This document shows positions 8,832 through 16,243 of a DNA stretch of 64,000 bases, in pieces. The notes under the pieces were generated by a model. It was given only the letters and a program-made list of their open reading frames with translations, searched no databases and was not told the origin of the DNA. The DNA is taken from NCBI RefSeq assembly GCF_028369105.1, contig NZ_JAQNDO010000001.1, positions 11,440,501 to 11,504,500 on the forward strand, read 5' to 3'. Each line of letters begins with the position of its first letter. Position 1 is the stretch's first letter. This stretch comes from Polyangium mundeleinium (GTDB taxonomy: Bacteria; Myxococcota_A; Polyangia; Polyangiales; Polyangiaceae). Made by a program: the position numbers and the translations under genes.

Positions 8832-10589
8832 TTATGGCTTCTCCACCTTGATCCGCGCGTGCCCCGTCGCCGCCTGTCCGCTCCCCGCGGCGAACACCTT
8901 GATCACGTAGTCACCGACCTCGACCGGCAGCTTCACGCGAAACTCCGCGCGGCCTTCATGCAAGGCTCCTTCGAGGCGCGTGATCACCTTGTCCGAGGCC
9001 GCGGCATAGGTCTTTCGGAGCACCTCCCACGCCTTTTCCTCGGGCATCGCCTCCAGCTCGGCCTCGCCCGGGACCTTCGTCCGCACCACGCTGCGCTTCG
9101 TCTCGACCGTGAGAAGGGCCGTTCCCGCCGGAATCCCGGAGGCCTCCACCGAAATCGCCACCTCGGCGCTCGGCGCGCGTGGCGCGGGCCCTCCCGCGAG
9201 CTTCACCACGGCGCTCGCCGGGTATTGCAACACCGTCGCCGGATCGCCGAGCAGGTTGTAGAGGCCCAGGTGCTCCTCCACGAGCTCCTCCGGATCCGAT
9301 TGAAAGAGCAGCGGCGCGAGCGGGACCTCCCCCTCGTGCATTCTCCGCTTCGTGGTCACGAGCCCCTCCCCGATCGTCGGCGCGCGCTCCTCGACGAACG
9401 TCTGCACGATCGCCTCGCCATAAAGCGCATTCGGGTACGGGTGGCTCACGCGGCTCGACGCAAACGCGGCGATCACGCCCTCCGGGTTCATGACGAGGGC
9501 CTCCGCGATGGAGCGGCGCCCGCTCCCGAGATCAAAAAACCCCGTGCTGCACGTGATCGCCACGAAAAAGGGCTTGCCGTCGGGGATACGCACATGCGCC
9601 AAGTCCATCATGTCCCCGACGCTGTACCGAGCACCGTTGAAGCGGACGGTGTCGAGGAACATCGGCGACCCGTGGCCGACGTACCCCGCAATCAGCGCGC
9701 CCGCGTCGAGCCGATCGACGAGCCGATGGCGAAGCTCCGGGAAAGGATACGCATACGGCGACCCCGCCTTCGGGAAAACGATGTCCACGTCCCAGTCGTA
9801 GGGGACCTGCTCGTCCAGGACACGCGTCATCCTTCGCTCGATCAGGAGATCGGCGACCGGGCCAAACCGCGCCGGTGCGCTGAAGAGCGAGATGCTGCGG
9901 CGCCACGCGCGCTCGGGGCGTGCCGTCTCGTAGGCGACCACCTTCTTCGCAAATTCGCGCGCCTCGTCCGCGGTCCGCGCCGGCACCCGGCCGACGGCGA
10001 GCGCCGTGGGCGCTCGCTGCGCCGAGAGCTCCGGTTGTCCGGGCGCATCGACGTGCGCGAGGGCGTACGGGAAGTCCGTCGCATAACTCCCCTCCATATG
10101 ACGCAAGAGGCCGCGATCCTCTCCCTCCAGATTCTCCTCCAGGAACGCATACTCCCTGATGTCCTCGTCCTCGTAGTGGATCTTTGTCCGGTAAAACGTC
10201 GGCACGAACGAGGACCCGTCGAGCGACTCGCCATACCCCGGCGCGTCCCCGACGAGCAGGACGAACCGAAGTCGTTTCCCCGCATGCGACGCGACCTGCC
10301 GGATCGCCCCTTCGATCTGCTCCGGCGACGGCGCGCCGCCGCCGTTCGGCCGGGCGATCTCTTCGAGCGAAACCCGCGCGACCCGGAGGCCCCGCGCCTC
10401 GCGGTGCACGAGCAGCGGCTCGATTCCTTCGAGCAGCACGCGAGGACCTATCGCGACGTACTCCACGTCTGCGCGTACCTTCGTCGCGGCGGTTTTTCCC
10501 GGGAACGCAGATGGGTCCCCCGGGGCGGCCGCGCCGCAGCCCACGAGCCCGAGGAACGCGGCGATCCGTGCGAAACGACGAACACGCAT
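8832..10589 (-). CDS. Gingipain-family (C25) cysteine peptidase lipoprotein
   Basis: A 585-aa exported protein, starting at MRVRRFARIAAFLGLVGC where C18 is the lipidated Cys. The peptidase C25 fold is supported by the catalytic pair: His in YVGHGSP (about residue 306) and Cys in AITCSTGFFD (about 347), in the usual order and spacing for gingipain-like caspase-fold enzymes. The conserved closing motif NLLGDPATVLQYP follows, then a ~110-residue beta-sandwich C-terminal domain. An in-frame start at 10637 would put 16 charged residues before the signal peptide, so 10589 is preferred. Probably an extracytoplasmic endopeptidase for Lys/Arg-type sites or a secretion-maturation role; the target is unknown. 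Confidence 0.85.
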   Translation of the reverse strand: MRVRRFARIAAFLGLVGCGAAAPGDPSAFPGKTAATKVRADVEYVAIGPRVLLEGIEPLLVHREARGLRVARVSLEEIARPNGGGAPSPEQIEGAIRQVASHAGKRLRFVLLVGDAPGYGESLDGSSFVPTFYRTKIHYEDEDIREYAFLEENLEGEDRGLLRHMEGSYATDFPYALAHVDAPGQPELSAQRAPTALAVGRVPARTADEAREFAKKVVAYETARPERAWRRSISLFSAPARFGPVADLLIERRMTRVLDEQVPYDWDVDIVFPKAGSPYAYPFPELRHRLVDRLDAGALIAGYVGHGSPMFLDTVRFNGARYSVGDMMDLAHVRIPDGKPFFVAITCSTGFFDLGSGRRSIAEALVMNPEGVIAAFASSRVSHPYPNALYGEAIVQTFVEERAPTIGEGLVTTKRRMHEGEVPLAPLLFQSDPEELVEEHLGLYNLLGDPATVLQYPASAVVKLAGGPAPRAPSAEVAISVEASGIPAGTALLTVETKRSVVRTKVPGEAELEAMPEEKAWEVLRKTYAAASDKVITRLEGALHEGRAEFRVKLPVEVGDYVIKVFAAGSGQAATGHARIKVEKP

Positions 10590-10718
10590 CACGCGCAGTC
10601 TACCCGGACTCCCGGCCTTCCGGGAAGGGCCTGTCATGGTACGATCGCTCCCGTGCGTCGTTCGAGGCCGCGCCCGTGGGCCTTCAGGACGGACACGCGT
10701 TCTCCGTACCCGGCGGGC

Positions 10719-12869
10719 TCAACTTGCGCGAGATCGCGCCGCCACCTTTGAAGTAGAGAGCCGCTCGATCACGGCCGCGAGCTCGCCCGGATCGAGCGGC
10801 TTCGCCACGTGCGTGTCGAATCCATGCAAGAGCGCGCGCGTCCGGTCCTCCGGGCGCGCGTACGCCGTGAGCGCGACGACCGGCGTCGTGCTCCCCTCCG
10901 CGGGCGACGAGCTGCGGAGCTCCTCGATGAAATGGTAGCCGTCCTGCCCCGGCATGCCGATGTCGCACACGACCACATCCGGCCGCGATTCCTTGATTTT
11001 CCCGAGCCCCTCGGCGGCGCTGCCGGCCACGAAGACCGTGGCGCCTCGACTCGACAGGTAGGACGCAAGCAGTTCGAGCAAGTCCGGCTCGTCGTCGATC
11101 ACCAGAATCCGGTGACCTTCGAGGCTCGGACCCAGCGCCGGCCCGAAGCCATAGAGCGCTGACGAGGCGCCGGGCGACACGACGAACGAATCCCGCATTC
11201 GCGGCAGCCGGACCACGAAACGCGCGCCTTTGCCTTCGCCGGGGCTCGTCACCTCGATCGCGCCCCCGTGCAATTCGACGAGGTGGCGCACGATCGCGAG
11301 CCCGAGCCCGAGGCCGCCATGGGCGCGCGTCGTGCCCACGTCCGCCTGGCGAAACGGCTCGAAGATGTGCGGCAAAAACGCGGACGGAATGCCCTTGCCC
11401 GTATCCTCCACGGCGAGCTCGACGTGGCTGTCGTCGCCCAGCAACGTCACGAAAATCTGCCCGCCCGCCGGCGTGAATTTCACCGCATTCGAAAGCAGGT
11501 TCCATACGACCTGCTGCAGCCGCGCCGGATCGGCGCGCAGCGGGGGGACGCCCGCGTCGAGCGCCCGGACGATGTCCACGCCTTTTGCCGTCGCCGCGGG
11601 CCGCACCACGTCGAGCGCCGCTTCCATCACGGCGCTCGGATCGACGTCCTGCACTTCGATCCGCATCGATCCTGCGAGGATCTTCGTCACGTCGAGCAGA
11701 TCGTCGATGAGCTGCGCCTGGGCGCGCGCGTTCCGCTCGATCACCTGCAGCGCCTTGGCCAGCGTCTCCGGCGGCGGCGACCTCCCGCGCAGGATCGTCG
11801 CCCAGCCGAGGATGGCCGTGAGCGGCGTGCGCAATTCGTGGCTCATCATGCCCAGGAACAGGTCCTTCGCGTGGTTGGCCTCCTCGGCGCGCCGCATCTC
11901 GGCCTTGGCCATGTCGAAGAGCTGGCCCCGCTCGAGCGCCTGGCCCGAGAGGCGCGCGAATGTTTGCATTTCGCGACGATCGTCGTCGTCCGTGAAATGC
12001 GGGGGCGCGTCGTACAGGAGCCCGAGCGCCCCGAGCTGGCTTCCGCCCGCGCGGATCGGCAGGACGAGCAGGGCCTCCGTGCCCAGGACGCGCCGCGCGA
12101 ATTCGGGGTACCTCGCTTCGAGCGCAGCCCGATCACGGAAAAAGATCGGCGTATCGACGCGCACCGCGTCGGTCAGCGGCAGCTCCTCGACGAGCGGCAA
12201 CCGCCGGCCGAGCCAGAGCGCGCGCATCTCGTCGGGCCAGCCCTCCATTCGCACGACCTCGAGGAACCCCTGTTCCGCGACGACCTTCGCGAACACGCCG
12301 CGCGAGGCCCCGAACGCCGCGCACCCCGCCGTCACGATGGCGTCGATCACCTCGCGGTTCGTCTGCGCGGCCGAGAGCTTCGCCGTGAACGCCTGGAGCC
12401 GCACCATTCGTCTTCGCTCCCGCTCCGCCACTTCGTAGAGGCTCGCGAGGGCCGCCTCGTTGCGCTTGTGCTCGTCGATGTCCGTGAGCGCGCCGAACCA
12501 TTGCGCGGGTCGCCCGTCCGGGCCGAGCAGGGGCCAGGCGCGCGAGAGGAACCAGCGATACTGGCCGTTCACCCCCCGCACCCGCACCTCGCATTCGTAA
12601 ATCTCTCCTGTCTGCTGGCTGCGCGCGAACGCGCGCGCCGCCCTCTCGCGGTCGTCGGGATGAACGTGCTCGACCCAGCTCACGTTCCGGGCGGTCCCGA
12701 TCGTCCGACCGGTATATTCCACGAATCGACGATTGTAATATTCGGGTCCGTCCGGACCCCATATCCATACGAGGTGCGGCAGCGCCTCGGCGATCGGGCG
12801 CAGATTCGCCGCGCTCAGCGGGGCGCTTCTGTCCGAAACGGAGGATTCCCCTGGTTGCGCGTCCAGCAA
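10719..12869 (-). CDS. Hybrid sensor histidine kinase (PAS-GAF-HisKA-HATPase-REC)
   Basis: A 716-aa cytoplasmic hybrid kinase. In order: PAS with PAC (about 20-140, WGPDGPEYYNRRFVEYTGR), GAF (about 160-315), HisKA H-box SHELRTPLTAILGW (about 345), HATPase with N-box LLSNAVKFTP and G-boxes EDTGKGI and GGLGLGLAI, then a receiver with DDEPDLLELL and phospho-acceptor Asp in VVVCDIGMPG. No membrane segment or output domain, so phosphotransfer to another protein is likely. The start is unclear: TTG at 12869 is the first recognised, but the frame remains open upstream and reads as a coiled coil (SLEREIEHLRRENQRLL) up to a stop at 12954 without an in-frame ATG. An ATG at 12942 lies in another frame, hinting at a frameshift. 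Confidence 0.92.
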   Translation of the reverse strand: MLDAQPGESSVSDRSAPLSAANLRPIAEALPHLVWIWGPDGPEYYNRRFVEYTGRTIGTARNVSWVEHVHPDDRERAARAFARSQQTGEIYECEVRVRGVNGQYRWFLSRAWPLLGPDGRPAQWFGALTDIDEHKRNEAALASLYEVAERERRRMVRLQAFTAKLSAAQTNREVIDAIVTAGCAAFGASRGVFAKVVAEQGFLEVVRMEGWPDEMRALWLGRRLPLVEELPLTDAVRVDTPIFFRDRAALEARYPEFARRVLGTEALLVLPIRAGGSQLGALGLLYDAPPHFTDDDDRREMQTFARLSGQALERGQLFDMAKAEMRRAEEANHAKDLFLGMMSHELRTPLTAILGWATILRGRSPPPETLAKALQVIERNARAQAQLIDDLLDVTKILAGSMRIEVQDVDPSAVMEAALDVVRPAATAKGVDIVRALDAGVPPLRADPARLQQVVWNLLSNAVKFTPAGGQIFVTLLGDDSHVELAVEDTGKGIPSAFLPHIFEPFRQADVGTTRAHGGLGLGLAIVRHLVELHGGAIEVTSPGEGKGARFVVRLPRMRDSFVVSPGASSALYGFGPALGPSLEGHRILVIDDEPDLLELLASYLSSRGATVFVAGSAAEGLGKIKESRPDVVVCDIGMPGQDGYHFIEELRSSSPAEGSTTPVVALTAYARPEDRTRALLHGFDTHVAKPLDPGELAAVIERLSTSKVAARSRAS

Positions 12870-13043
12870 ACGCTGGTTCTCCCGTCGCAGATGCTCGATC
12901 TCGCGCTCCAGCGATCCGGGCTCGTGGGTCCTCCTCCGGCATGGCGGCCGCCCTCAGGGTCATTGCATTTCGACGCGGCGTCAAGCGGGCGCGCGGGCCG
13001 CGGCGCTCCATTTCGGCGGGGGGGGTTCCAGCAAACGAACGCG

Positions 13044-13430
13044 TCAGTGCTTTGGCAGACGCAAGCGCGCTTCCCAGCCGCTCGCGCGTGGCTCTTCTGG
13101 ATCGAGAAACACACGCTCGCCGACGTCGTATGCGAACCAGCCGTTGACCTGGCAAAGGTGCGAGAGCACGGGCACGGGGTTGCCGCCGCCGGCGACCTCG
13201 ACCTCGACCCGATCCACGACGTCGCCGGCGGACAAGGCGAGCCACATCGTGTATTCGCCTTCGTCAAAGGTAGCCCTGGACGGATCGGACCAGTCGACGT
13301 CGCAAAGCAGGGACGAAATCGACGCGCGCACGTACGCGGGCGACCCCATGGGCCGGGCCCGAAAGCCCTGCACGAGCTCGTCGGGCGGCGGGTGACCGTC
13401 GAAATTGAACAACACGACGCGCCAGCTCAC
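13044..13430 (-). CDS. Conserved hypothetical protein
   Basis: About 128 aa from the GTG at 13430 (MSWRVVLFNFDGHPPP); a TTG at 13466 would add a Val-rich leader and is less likely. No motif I recognise. The sequence is compact and mixed (FDEGEYTMWLALSAGDVVDRVEVEVAGGGNPVPVL), with no signal peptide or membrane span. It diverges from ppk2 with a gap under 50 bp and precedes the hybrid kinase on the same strand with about 170 bp between. Function unknown. Confidence 0.6.
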   Translation of the reverse strand: MSWRVVLFNFDGHPPPDELVQGFRARPMGSPAYVRASISSLLCDVDWSDPSRATFDEGEYTMWLALSAGDVVDRVEVEVAGGGNPVPVLSHLCQVNGWFAYDVGERVFLDPEEPRASGWEARLRLPKH

Positions 13431-13478
13431 CTTTCGATGGGTAGCATTTGCCACCACGACCACCAAGACGAGGTGCGC

Positions 13479-14492
13479 ATGTCGCTAGAACCGAGCAGCG
13501 GGGCCAGGCGGGACGAGGGCAATGGGGGCGTCCGGGAGACGCGCAGGCCGCAGGAAGGCGCGCGGATTCATCCGCCCGGGGTGTCGTGCGAAATCGAGCC
13601 CGTGGTGCAGGCGCTCTGCGACCTGCCGGCCGCGACCATGCCCGAATCCGTCCTTTCGCTCGAAGAGCTCTCCGACCTGCACTCGTCGCGCGAGTTCATC
13701 CAGCTCTTGCGCTCGAAGAGCGTGGACGTCCGGCGCATCAAGGCGGCCGTCGATTACGAGAACGAGCTGGAGAAGCTCCAGGTCGAGCTCGTGAAGATGC
13801 AGCGCTGGGTGCAGGAGGAGGGCCGGCGGATCGCGGTCCTCTTCGAGGGGCGTGACGCGGCAGGCAAAGGCGGCACGATCCGGCGCTTCACGGAGTACCT
13901 GAACCCGCGGGCGATGCGCGTGGTGGCGCTGCCCAAGCCGTCGGACGAGGAGACGGGGCAATGGTATTTCCAGCGGTACATGCGCCAGCTCCCGAACCGC
14001 GGAGAGATCGTGTTCTTCGACCGGAGCTGGTACAACCGCGCCGTCGTCGAGCCCGTCAACGGGTTCTGCACGCAGGAGCAATACGAGCGCTTCATGCGCC
14101 AAGTGCCGGAGTTCGAGCACATGCTCGTCGAGGACGGCGTGGTGCTCGTGAAGTTCTGGTTCTCGATCTCGAAGGGCATCCAGAGCGCGCGGATCGAGGC
14201 GCGGCGCAAGAACCCGCTCAAGCAATGGAAGCTCTCGCCCCTCGACGGCAAGGCCGAGGCGCTGTGGGACAGCTACACGCGGTACAAGGAGATCATGTTT
14301 GGCCGGACGCACACGAGCTTCAGCCCGTGGATGATCGTGCAGGCCAACAACAAGCGGAAGGCGCGGCTCGAGAGCATCCGGTACGTCCTGTCGATCCTCG
14401 AGTACCAGGGCAAGCAGGACGCGGGCGTCTCGCTCGTCCCCGACCCGAACGTCGTGATGCGCTTCCACCGCGCGGCGCCCAAGGTCGACTGA
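13479..14492 (+). CDS. ppk2: Polyphosphate kinase 2 (PPK2)
   Basis: Transfers phosphate between polyphosphate and nucleotides (family: ADP or GDP to triphosphate, reversible). The 337-aa protein from the ATG at 13479 (ribosome site GAGG upstream) has Walker A EGRDAAGKGG at 123-132, the Walker B/lid DRSWYNR at 181-187, and the PPK2 signature ARRKNPLKQWKLSPLDGKA. About 85 residues precede the core, the first 60 low in homology and probably flexible. Linked by position to a hybrid kinase and, downstream, to the twin sRNA region. Polyphosphate metabolism is tied to starvation responses in many bacteria, so the sigma-54 elements just downstream may be relevant (inference). Confidence 0.93.
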   Translation: MSLEPSSGARRDEGNGGVRETRRPQEGARIHPPGVSCEIEPVVQALCDLPAATMPESVLSLEELSDLHSSREFIQLLRSKSVDVRRIKAAVDYENELEKLQVELVKMQRWVQEEGRRIAVLFEGRDAAGKGGTIRRFTEYLNPRAMRVVALPKPSDEETGQWYFQRYMRQLPNRGEIVFFDRSWYNRAVVEPVNGFCTQEQYERFMRQVPEFEHMLVEDGVVLVKFWFSISKGIQSARIEARRKNPLKQWKLSPLDGKAEALWDSYTRYKEIMFGRTHTSFSPWMIVQANNKRKARLESIRYVLSILEYQGKQDAGVSLVPDPNVVMRFHRAAPKVD

Positions 14493-14612
14493 ACCAACGT
14501 CCGTAGGGTGCCCCACCTACATGCCCTGCAGGTTCGTCGTCGGGATTTTCACCGATGCGATGCCGCGGGGGCCGCCTGATCGCCAACCCTTCGAATTCAG
14601 GTCAGGAGGTGC

Positions 14613-14629
14613 CTGGCCCAATGCTTGCT
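14613..14629 (+). promoter_or_regulatory. Sigma-54 (-24/-12) promoter, sRNA copy 1
   Basis: CTGGCCCAATGCTTGCT matches the RpoN consensus TGGCACG-N4-TTGC with exact spacing: GG at 14615-14616 and GC at 14627-14628. Two consensus positions differ (A to C, G to A). The predicted start site, 12 nt downstream, is G14640, which is the first base of the hairpin RNA. Confidence 0.7.
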
Positions 14630-14639
14630 CTATCTCTAC

Positions 14640-14694
14640 GCGAGCGCCTGCTCCGGTCCCCCCCCCCGCCGTCGAGTAGGCGCTCTTTCTTTTT
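14640..14694 (+). ncRNA. Candidate sigma-54-dependent hairpin sRNA, copy 1
   Basis: From the predicted sigma-54 start at 14640 the transcript would be about 55 nt, almost all one hairpin. The outer stem GAGCGCCT (14642-14649) pairs with AGGCGCTC (14678-14685); inner CTC/GAG and CGG/CCG pairs surround a run of ten C. A T-rich tail (14686-14694) ends it like an intrinsic terminator. The ten-C loop is exposed and could pair with G-rich ribosome-binding sites (inference). No ORF is present. A second copy lies 336 bp downstream with the same promoter, hairpin and loop. Sigma-54-linked sRNAs are known in myxobacteria (Pxr of Myxococcus xanthus), but I cannot claim homology. Confidence 0.6.
14642..14694 (+). 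terminator. Intrinsic terminator (sRNA copy 1)
   Basis: An 8-bp perfect GC-rich stem (GAGCGCCT/AGGCGCTC) extended by inner pairs is followed by TTTCTTTTT. It lies 150 bp after the ppk2 stop, so it could also end ppk2 read-through; the promoter directly before it argues for a separate short transcript. Confidence 0.75.
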
Positions 14695-14948
14695 GTCCGC
14701 TGCAAGCCGAGACGCCGCAGCGTGCGCCCGTGGACATGTTCGTCCGCCGTCCGCGCGCGCATCCGTCCGCGCCGCAGCCGCGATCCACCGCGATCCTCCC
14801 GATGCGCGGGTCGGGCGGGCCCTCGTGATCGCCTCGCGTGCGCCCGCAGGCCGCTCCGGTCCTGCATGGTTGTCGGCGCGTGGTTGCAGGGTTGAAGGGC
14901 CGAGCGGGTCGAGTAGCGTCAACCCCTCGAATTCAGGTCAGGAAGTGC

Positions 14949-14965
14949 CTGGCCCAGAGGTTGCT
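14949..14965 (+). promoter_or_regulatory. Sigma-54 (-24/-12) promoter, sRNA copy 2
   Basis: CTGGCCCAGAGGTTGCT has the same spacing as copy 1 (GG 14951-14952, GC 14963-14964). Between the copies the GG and GC elements are conserved while the N4 spacer differs (atgc against gagg), which is what selection on a real promoter would leave. Predicted start G14976. Confidence 0.7.
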
Positions 14966-14975
14966 CTATCTCTAC

Positions 14976-15028
14976 GCGAGCGCCTGCTCCGGTCCCCCCC
15001 CCCGCCGTCGAGTAGGCGCTCTTTTTTT
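14976..15028 (+). ncRNA. Candidate sigma-54-dependent hairpin sRNA, copy 2
   Basis: About 53 nt. Stem GAGCGCCT (14978-14985) with AGGCGCTC (15014-15021), the same inner pairs and ten-C loop as copy 1, and a seven-T tail (15022-15028) that is a cleaner terminator than in copy 1. It ends about 215 bp before the lipoprotein gene at 15242, so it is not that gene's leader if the terminator works. Both stem arms and the loop length are unchanged between copies. Confidence 0.6.
14978..15028 (+). terminator. Intrinsic terminator (sRNA copy 2)
   Basis: Eight-bp GC-rich stem with inner extension followed by TTTTTTT; a classical Rho-independent signal. Confidence 0.8.
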
Positions 15029-15241
15029 GCCTTCGCGTCAGAATCGTACGCAACACAACACGCTGTCGCGCATTGCGTTGGACGCGGGTTGTCTGGGTAA
15101 ACGACGCGCCGCGTGCGAAGCGTGTATCGCGGCGATCGCGCAAGTCGCTGCGCTTTGGGCGCCACGCGGGCCCCGAAATCCCCGCAAAACGGCCGGTTCG
15201 TCGCGGGAGCGGTTCTTGCTCGGTGGGAGCCGCAAACGAAC

Positions 15242-15685
15242 ATGGTCCCAAGTACCAAGTCCGAAAGTTCCTCGTCCCCCCGCCGCGCCGCCGTCCTCGC
15301 CGCCCTCGTGGCCTCGATGGCCCTCTTGCCGGGGTGCAACCCTCAGGAGCTGGAGCGGCTCGTCGAGGCCCTCGTCCTGCTCGCCCTCGTCCTCCTCGTC
15401 GTGCACGCCCTCGTATGGGGCGCGATCGTCCTCGTCATCGTGAAAAACCTCGTGCACCTCGGGCGCGGCAAGCCGAGCCTCGGCTGGGGCGCGACGTCGA
15501 TGGCGATCGGCGCCCTGACGGGCCTGCCCCGGCTCTTCTCGATCGTGGAGCACTTCCACGTCGGCGCGCTCGGCGCGCTCCTGCTCTCGGGCGCGCTTTG
15601 CTTCCTCGGCTACAAGAACATCGCCGGCGCGCGGGACCTCGCCCGCTGGCGCGCGATCGGCGGCGACCCCCCGAAAGACGCCTGA
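15242..15685 (+). CDS. Small membrane lipoprotein of unknown function
   Basis: A 147-aa protein starting at the ATG at 15242 (MVPSTKSESSSS). A basic N-terminus and a hydrophobic stretch end in lipobox LLPGC, then come two or three hydrophobic helices (LVEALVLLALVLLVVHALVW, GALGALLLSGALCFLG) and a charged tail. The longer frame upstream would add an arginine-rich leader and is rejected. The stop lies 1 bp before the end of the convergent gene at 15687. Function unknown. Confidence 0.65.
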   Translation: MVPSTKSESSSSPRRAAVLAALVASMALLPGCNPQELERLVEALVLLALVLLVVHALVWGAIVLVIVKNLVHLGRGKPSLGWGATSMAIGALTGLPRLFSIVEHFHVGALGALLLSGALCFLGYKNIAGARDLARWRAIGGDPPKDA

Positions 15686-15686
15686 A

Positions 15687-16181
15687 TCAGCGCGTCTCCT
15701 CGGCTTCCAGCACGCGCCCGGTGAGGGCCACACGCGAGCGGGGCAGGACGTCCAGCGCGACAGCCTCGCCGCCGCGGCAACGGTCGAAGAACCGGCCGCG
15801 CGTCACGAACCGCTCGCCGCCGACCGTGACGTACGTGATGGTCTCGCCGTATGCATTGCCTTCGCTCGTGATGCGCTCGATCTTGCCCGTGATCCGCCGT
15901 TTTTCGCCCGCGGCGAGGTCCGCGCTGATGAGGGCGACGAGGCGGTAGCCGAAGGTCCAGACGAGCAGGCCGACCACGATCACGAAGGCGATCGCGAGGC
16001 CGAAGAGGGCGGCGCCCTTCGAGCCGCGCCCCATGCCATCGAGGACGACCTTCAGGACGAAAAGGGTGCTCGGAATCGCGGCGATGATCGCGAAGCGGTT
16101 CGCCACGGAGCGGCGGCTCGCGAGCTGCATCGAGACGAGGGCGCGCTCCTCCTCGGTGAGGGGCGTGGGGGCATCCGTCAT
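15687..16181 (-). CDS. Two-TM membrane protein of unknown function
   Basis: A 164-aa protein with an acidic N-terminus (MTDAPTPLTEEERALV), two hydrophobic segments (about 29-47 and 58-80) and a ~75-residue soluble C-terminal domain with beta character (ITYVTVGGERFVTRGRFFDRC, VALDVLPRSRVALTGRVLEAE). This layout resembles small bacterial membrane proteins with a cytoplasmic OB- or SH3-like tail, but I do not recognise the family. About 60 bp upstream is the end of the metallopeptidase gene, same strand. Confidence 0.65.
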   Translation of the reverse strand: MTDAPTPLTEEERALVSMQLASRRSVANRFAIIAAIPSTLFVLKVVLDGMGRGSKGAALFGLAIAFVIVVGLLVWTFGYRLVALISADLAAGEKRRITGKIERITSEGNAYGETITYVTVGGERFVTRGRFFDRCRGGEAVALDVLPRSRVALTGRVLEAEETR

Positions 16182-16243
16182 GAACGGAGGATCGCAGAGG
16201 CGCAGGCGAAAGAAAAGCCCGCGCCTCTGCGACCCGGCGCACC

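Larger units (their letters stand above)
14585..15028 (+). repeat. Direct repeat pair, about 110 bp each (14585-14694 and 14921-15028)
   Basis: The two copies share AACCCYTCGAATTCAGGTCA at their left edge, then the sigma-54 motif, the TCTATCTCTACG spacer, the hairpin with its C10 loop, and the T-run. Differences fall mainly in the non-consensus spacer of the promoter and in the tail. The 226 bp between them and the sequence after copy 2 are unrelated, so the repeated block is exactly promoter plus hairpin plus a ~28-bp upstream stretch. Confidence 0.9.

Noticed and set aside
11268-13478. Long + strand open frame in front of ppk2
   Set aside because: Antisense shadow of the hybrid kinase; the true ppk2 start is the ATG at 13479 with its ribosome site.
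14695-14920. Possible tRNA or extra RNA between the sRNA copies
   Set aside because: No cloverleaf or repeated stem is visible; the segment is unrelated to the copies.
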